A DNA stretch of 11,184 nucleotides, from the NCBI GenBank assembly GCA_020528935.1, contig JAJDFU010000321.1:1-11184 (forward strand). Reading direction: 5' to 3'. Source of the DNA: Saprospiraceae bacterium (GTDB lineage Bacteria; Bacteroidota; Bacteroidia; Chitinophagales; Saprospiraceae). Below the pieces are notes generated by a model. The model was not told the origin of the DNA, searched no databases, and saw nothing but the letters and a program-made list of their open reading frames with translations. Position 1 is the first letter of the stretch; the number at the start of each line of letters is the position of its first letter. This document shows, in pieces, positions 7,081-11,184 of the stretch. Made by a program: the position numbers and the translations under genes.

Positions 7081-7115
7081 AGTTGCCACGCTGCGGTGTG
7101 GCAACTTTTTTATTT
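7081..7115 (+). terminator. Intrinsic (Rho-independent) terminator
   Basis: A perfect 9-bp stem AGTTGCCAC (7081-7089) / GTGGCAACT (7098-7106) with an 8-base loop is followed by TTTTTTATTT. The T-run follows on the + strand only, so it stops rightward transcription. It sits between the AT-rich intergenic element and the peptidase gene, 46 bases before the latter's ATG and 567 bases after the cyclase stop. It could serve the cyclase transcript or a small RNA read from the intergenic element. Confidence 0.85.
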
Positions 7116-7141
7116 GGCTCGCCGGCTTCTGCGTATTTTCC
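7113..7141 (+). promoter_or_regulatory. Candidate Bacteroidota-type promoter of the M14 peptidase gene
   Basis: TTTG at 7113-7116 is followed after 17 bases by TATTTTCC at 7134-7141, a partial match to the TTTG / TAnnTTTG promoter of Bacteroidota. The -7 element ends 19 bases before ATG 7161, giving a very short leader. The -33 box overlaps the tail of the preceding terminator, so the peptidase gene would have its own transcript. Confidence 0.35.
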
Positions 7142-7160
7142 GCCAAAGTCCGATCCTGCA

Positions 7161-8948
7161 ATGACGATACGATGGATGACCCTTACCTTGCTCTTCGGGG
7201 CCCTGTCGGCAGGTGCGCAGCCGGCTCCTCAGCCTCTGCCCACGCCCTTTGAACGCGATACCACATACTCGGCGACATACCGGGAGACGATGGGCTTCTA
7301 TGCCGAACTGGCGGCGCACTATCCGGAGCAGTGCAGTCTGCAGCTGGCCGGCGGCACCGATGCCGGGGCGCCGCTCTACGCTTTCGTCCTTTCGCCGGAC
7401 GGCACCCTTACTCCCGACTCGGCCCGCGCCCGGGAAAAGACCGTCCTGCTCGTCAACAACGGCATCCACGCCGGCGAGCCCTGTGGCGTGGACGCCAGCA
7501 TGATGCTGGCCCGCGACCTGCTGAGCGGGCGCCTGCTGCCCGGCGCCTGGTCGGAGGTGGTCCTCGTGATTATGCCGTTTTACAATGTGGGGGGTGCGCG
7601 CAACCGCGGGGCCCCGAGCCGCGCCAACCAGAACGGCCCCCGCAACCCGGGCTTTCGCGGCAATGCCCGCAACCTGGACCTCAACCGCGACTTTGTGAAG
7701 TGCGATTCCCGCAACGCCCAATCCTTCAACCGCTTGTTTGCCTACTGGCAGCCCCATCTGCTGGTGGACACCCACACCAGCAATGGCGCCGACTACCAGC
7801 ACACCATGACCCTCATCGCCAGCCAGAAGGACAAGCTGGAACCGCCGCTGGGCCGCTACCTGGAAACGCGTTTGCTGCCGGAGCTGTATCGCCGCATGGC
7901 CGCCCACGGCTGGGATATGGTCCCCTACGTCAATACCCGCAGCACCACGCCCGATAGCGGCATCGACGGCTTTCTGGACCTGCCGCGCTACGGCACGGGC
8001 TACGCCGCCCTGCACCATTGCCTGGGCTTCATCTCCGAGGCTCACATGCTCAAGCCCTTCGCCCGGCGCGTGCGCAGCACCTACAGCCTGCTCGAGAACC
8101 TGCTCGTGATCGCCGCCGACCAGGGCGCCGGGATCCGGCGTGCCCAGGCCCAGGCCGTCCGGCATGCCCGCAGCCGCAAGCGCCTGCCGCTGCGGTGGGC
8201 CCTGGATACCGCTTCGGTGGACTCCGTGTTATTCCGGGGCTATGCAGCTGATCACAAGCCCAGCAAAGTGAGCGGCCTGCCCCGGCTCTATTACGACCGC
8301 AACCGGCCTTACGAACGGAAGATCCCGTACCGCAACGACTTCAAGCCCGTACTGGAGGTGAGCCGGCCCACGGCCTATCTCATTCCCCAGGCCTACCGGA
8401 GAGTGGTTGACCGCTTGCGCTGGAACGGGGTCCGGCTGCATCGCCTGCGCAAGGACACTACCCTGGAACTCAACGTCTACACCATCCGGGAGGTACAGAC
8501 CACCGCGCGGGCCTACGAAGGCCACTACCTGCACTACGAGGTCGAGGTGGAATCGCAGCGGATGCGACGCACCTTCTTTCAGGGCGACTGGGTGGCCTTT
8601 ACCGATCAGCCCGCCCTGCGCTACCTCGTAGAAGTGCTGGAGCCCCAGGCGCCGGACAGTTTCTTTGCCTGGAATTTTTTCGACGGCATCCTCATGCAAA
8701 AAGAGTATTTCTCCAGCTACGTGTTTGAGGATGAGGCGGCCCGGCTCCTCGATGCCCATCCCGACTGGCGGGCCGAGCTGGAGGCCAGGAAACGCACCGA
8801 CCCGGCCTTCGCCCAAGATGCCCGCGCCCAGCTGGAGTGGGTGTACCGCCGCTCGCCCTACTTCGAGCGCACCTACCGGATGTACCCCGTAGCCCGCTGG
8901 GAGGGAAGGCCCCGCCTGCCGGTGGAAGCCGTGCGGGGCTGGGAATAG
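7161..8948 (+). CDS. Secreted M14-family zinc carboxypeptidase
   Basis: The protein has 595 residues. ATG 7161 is chosen over the longer in-frame GTG at 7083 because it starts a clean signal peptide (hydrophobic residues 5-17, cleavage expected after AGA at residues 17-19), and the longer form would begin inside the terminator. The catalytic domain spans about 35-330. HAGE at 103-106 supplies the first zinc His and Glu, H205 (VDTHTSNG) is the third ligand, N175-R176 (LDLNRDF) is the usual carboxylate-binding pair, and E293 (ISEAHMLKP) is the expected general base. All key residues are present, so it should remove C-terminal residues from peptides in the periplasm or outside the cell. Residues about 365-595 form a second region with beta-rich and then helical character, typical in length for large Bacteroidota M14 proteins but without a function I can name. 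It ends with TAG and stands alone, convergent with the transporter gene. Confidence 0.85.
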   Translation: MTIRWMTLTLLFGALSAGAQPAPQPLPTPFERDTTYSATYRETMGFYAELAAHYPEQCSLQLAGGTDAGAPLYAFVLSPDGTLTPDSARAREKTVLLVNNGIHAGEPCGVDASMMLARDLLSGRLLPGAWSEVVLVIMPFYNVGGARNRGAPSRANQNGPRNPGFRGNARNLDLNRDFVKCDSRNAQSFNRLFAYWQPHLLVDTHTSNGADYQHTMTLIASQKDKLEPPLGRYLETRLLPELYRRMAAHGWDMVPYVNTRSTTPDSGIDGFLDLPRYGTGYAALHHCLGFISEAHMLKPFARRVRSTYSLLENLLVIAADQGAGIRRAQAQAVRHARSRKRLPLRWALDTASVDSVLFRGYAADHKPSKVSGLPRLYYDRNRPYERKIPYRNDFKPVLEVSRPTAYLIPQAYRRVVDRLRWNGVRLHRLRKDTTLELNVYTIREVQTTARAYEGHYLHYEVEVESQRMRRTFFQGDWVAFTDQPALRYLVEVLEPQAPDSFFAWNFFDGILMQKEYFSSYVFEDEAARLLDAHPDWRAELEARKRTDPAFAQDARAQLEWVYRRSPYFERTYRMYPVARWEGRPRLPVEAVRGWE

Positions 8949-8967
8949 GCAGGTTTAATGCGCGATG

Positions 8968-8999
8968 GCTCAGTGCTGACCGGCGAACACGGCACGAGC
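8968..8999. terminator. Weak hairpin in the convergent gap, possible shared terminator
   Basis: GCTC 8968-8971 and GTGC 8973-8976 pair with GCAC 8992-8995 and GAGC 8996-8999, with one bulged A and an 11-13 base loop. It lies in the 76-bp gap between the converging peptidase and transporter genes. No T-run follows on either strand, so terminator function is uncertain. Confidence 0.3.
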
Positions 9000-9024
9000 A
9001 AATTGAACCGGGAATGGAGGCGGC

Positions 9025-11184
9025 CTACTTAATATTCTTCCGCCCGGCGGCGTGTACAAAGAGGATGTTTCCGCAGCTGTCGTAGCCCTGGAAGACAGCC
9101 GCGCCCTCGTGGCGCACGGCCTCGTCGCGAATGCCCACAAGCAGCAGGTCGGCATCGCTGGATTTTTCGGAGATGATGGTGCGCGCATCCACCTCCATGG
9201 GGTGGAGCTGCACGTCCACATTCTGGCGGGCGATGGGCAGCTGGCCGGCCGCCACCAGCATGAGCAGGCGGTTGCGCTCTTCCTCCAGGTTCTCCTCCCG
9301 GAACAGGGCGAAGATCTTGATCTGGGCATTGGCCCATTCGCGGTGGCCGATGATGATGTAGGAGAGCAGGATCATGAGGTTGGCATTGTCGTAGTCGTGG
9401 GAGGTGATCCAGATGTGAATGCTCTTTTTGAGGCCGTAGCCGCGCTCGGAGGCCCCCAGTATGGCCACGTCGAAATCGATGGACCGGATGAGTTTGAAGT
9501 TGTCCACGATATCGGGCAGATTGCCGGGCTGATGACGGGAAAACTCCAGCAACAGCAGGTTGTTCTCCGTGCCGGAAATGCCGGGCAGCTGGATCACCTG
9601 GGCAATGGCCGAGGTGTAGGACGGGCTGATGAGGGTGTCGATATAGACATTGCTTTTGCTGGCTTCGGCCATTTGAATGAGGCGCTCTTTGGCCGCGCGG
9701 GCCTCCTGGTTGGTGCTCAGGGAAAGGTAGCCGTCGATCTTGTGGATGTACGTGCCGAAGCCGTAGCGCTGGGAGATCCAACGCAGCAGGTCGAAGGCGG
9801 CCAGGCGTTGGAAGGAGGAGCCGGAAATGCAAACGGCTGAGGGGCGCCAACTGGCGATCTGTTCCTTTTCCGCTTTTTGCAAAAAAACCTGCAATTGGCG
9901 GCTGAATTGAAAGATGACCCCCTGGAAAATGGCGGCCAGGTTTTTCTTTTCCGGATTGACCCGCGAGACGATCACGTAGATGAGCACCATCAGCACCAGC
10001 GCCAGGAAAGCGTATCCGGCATTCATGACAAACATGAGCCCGAAGCAAGCGATCGCTCCGAACAGCGAGAGGTACCAGCGCGAGCGAAAGGTAGGCCGGT
10101 AAGCCGGATCGGCGGCAAAGTGGTTGAGAAAGGAAATGAGACAGAGCGTGCCGTAGGTGACCATGAAAAACATGGAGATGAGCTCGGCCACGAAATCCAG
10201 CTCGCCCAACAAAATGAAAAAGAGGGCGATGAGCAGGGTGATCAGCGTGGCGTTGAAGGGTTCGTCGTTCTCGGCGCGCCCGCGCGATACCCAGTAGTTG
10301 AAGCGGGTGGAGGGGAAGAGCTGATCGCGGGCGATGGCCTGCAGGGTACGGGGCGCCACCAGCAGGGAGCCCAGGGCGGAGGAAACGGTAGCAGCCGCCA
10401 GGCCCGTGGGAATGATCCACCAGCCCTGCCAGGCGATGTCGGCCATGACCAGGTGGCTGGTGTCGACCAGATCCTCCGGACTGGCCGACCGGGCCAGCTT
10501 GTAGGCGATGAACACATACACCACCATGCCCGAAAGGGTGCCGGCCAGGGTGCCCAGCGGGATGGAGCGGCTGGGCGCGCGCAGGTTGCCCGAAAGGCCC
10601 ACCCCGGCGGTCATCCCGGTAAAAGCCGGAAAGATGATGGCAAAGACCAGAAAAAAAGGCAGGGGAGCCTCGCCCGGCAGGTCGTAATTGCCGATGTGCA
10701 GCAGGGGATCGAAGGGCTGGCTGCGCGCGTAATCCGTCTGGCCGATGAAAAAGGCAGCCAGCGAGAGAAAGAGCGTAACCACCACTACGTAGAGCATCTT
10801 CACCCCCAGGTCGGCACCGCGCGTGAGTACGATGGCCGTGAGGACGAACAAGGCCGGCACGCTCACCGTTTGCTTTCGATCCAGCAGCCACTGCACCACA
10901 GGCGGCAGTTCGTAGGTGGCCCGTATCCACTCAAAAAGGGAAGTGAAGGCCTCGGCAAAAGCAATGATGTAAAAGGCTACACTGATGGCCTGGGAAGCGA
11001 AGAGCGCCAGACCGATGGCCGAACCGATCACCAGCCCAAAGGAGCGGGAAATGATGTAGTACTCGCCCCCGCCTTCCACCTTCTGGTTGGTGGCGATCTC
11101 GGCAATGGCCATAGCCGTGGGGATGGTAACGGCATGCCCGATCAGAATGATCAACAGCGTACCCATAAAGGACACATTGCCCAC
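9025..11184 (-). CDS. SLC12-type cation-chloride cotransporter (N-terminus beyond the window)
   Basis: 719 residues are visible, ending in TAA at 9027-9025. The right edge cuts the gene: the first visible codon (GTG at 11184-11182) lies inside the membrane domain, so it is not taken as the start. Roughly residues 1-408 are a 12-helix-type permease of the APC superfamily. SLC12 hallmarks include IATNQKVEGGGEYYIISRS (31-49), FPAFTGMTAGVGLSGNLR (185-202) and LGSLLVAPRTLQAIARDQLF (271-290). Residues about 440-719 form the soluble C-terminal domain typical of this family, opening with SWRPSAVCISG (446-456). In the prokaryotic member whose structure I recall, this domain has a UspA-like fold. The family moves Cl- together with Na+ and/or K+ across the inner membrane in cell volume and ion control; which cations are used cannot be read from the sequence. 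It converges on the peptidase gene. Confidence 0.88.
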   Translation of the reverse strand: MGNVSFMGTLLIILIGHAVTIPTAMAIAEIATNQKVEGGGEYYIISRSFGLVIGSAIGLALFASQAISVAFYIIAFAEAFTSLFEWIRATYELPPVVQWLLDRKQTVSVPALFVLTAIVLTRGADLGVKMLYVVVVTLFLSLAAFFIGQTDYARSQPFDPLLHIGNYDLPGEAPLPFFLVFAIIFPAFTGMTAGVGLSGNLRAPSRSIPLGTLAGTLSGMVVYVFIAYKLARSASPEDLVDTSHLVMADIAWQGWWIIPTGLAAATVSSALGSLLVAPRTLQAIARDQLFPSTRFNYWVSRGRAENDEPFNATLITLLIALFFILLGELDFVAELISMFFMVTYGTLCLISFLNHFAADPAYRPTFRSRWYLSLFGAIACFGLMFVMNAGYAFLALVLMVLIYVIVSRVNPEKKNLAAIFQGVIFQFSRQLQVFLQKAEKEQIASWRPSAVCISGSSFQRLAAFDLLRWISQRYGFGTYIHKIDGYLSLSTNQEARAAKERLIQMAEASKSNVYIDTLISPSYTSAIAQVIQLPGISGTENNLLLLEFSRHQPGNLPDIVDNFKLIRSIDFDVAILGASERGYGLKKSIHIWITSHDYDNANLMILLSYIIIGHREWANAQIKIFALFREENLEEERNRLLMLVAAGQLPIARQNVDVQLHPMEVDARTIISEKSSDADLLLVGIRDEAVRHEGAAVFQGYDSCGNILFVHAAGRKNIK

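Noticed and set aside
6514..7160. tRNA, tmRNA, RNase P or SRP RNA gene in the gap
   Set aside because: I looked for T-loop, CCA-end and conserved core motifs of these RNAs and found none.
6514..7160. CRISPR array
   Set aside because: The repeats are only two copies of 9 bases, with no regular repeat-spacer pattern and no cas genes.
7110..8165. 351-codon - strand frame over the peptidase gene
   Set aside because: It is antisense to conserved M14 motifs and has no protein-like features.
9029..10930. 633-codon - strand frame and a + strand frame (9052-9840) over the transporter
   Set aside because: Both are alternative-frame shadows of the SLC12-type gene, which has membrane helices and family motifs.

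Overview
The window looks like chromosomal DNA of a GC-rich member of the Bacteroidota. The reasons are a CsgG pore fused to an outer-membrane barrel, a carboxypeptidase-regulatory/FN3/PD40 lipoprotein, an M14 carboxypeptidase of a type common in that phylum, a bacterial SLC12 transporter, and starts without clear Shine-Dalgarno sequences. A Saprospiria-like lineage is a guess; no marker gene is present to fix the taxonomy.

Layout. (1) Positions 1-679 and 705-2279, + strand: the C-terminal end of a CsgG-type curli-like secretion pore with a C-terminal beta-barrel, followed 25 bp later by a lipoprotein; probably one operon. (2) Positions 2461-6513, + strand: one very large gene encoding a protein with the architecture of soluble adenylyl cyclase (two class III cyclase domains, a STAND/AAA-like NTPase, then TPR repeats). 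A single in-frame TAG at 5446-5448 splits it. The 40-residue TPR period runs unbroken across that codon, so it is a point substitution (or a base-call error), not a gene boundary. (3) Positions 6514-7160: a 647-bp intergenic stretch. Most of it (about 6571-7075) is clearly AT-richer than its surroundings, full of short perfect hairpins, lacks a convincing gene, and is bounded by imperfect inverted repeats. It looks like a non-coding repeat or MITE-like insertion. A strong intrinsic terminator lies just outside its right edge and may be the displaced terminator of the cyclase gene. (4) Positions 7161-8948, + strand: a secreted M14 zinc carboxypeptidase with all key residues. (5) Positions 9025-11184, - strand: a cation-chloride cotransporter (SLC12-type) lacking its first residues because the window ends; it converges on the peptidase gene.

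How the parts relate. The first two genes plausibly serve cell-surface fibre or protein export and surface display. The cyclase is a cytosolic signalling protein, and no cAMP effector is visible here. The peptidase and the transporter are independent single genes. The most notable items are the sAC-like cyclase with complementary half-sites, its in-frame amber codon, and the hairpin-rich insertion between that gene and its probable terminator.
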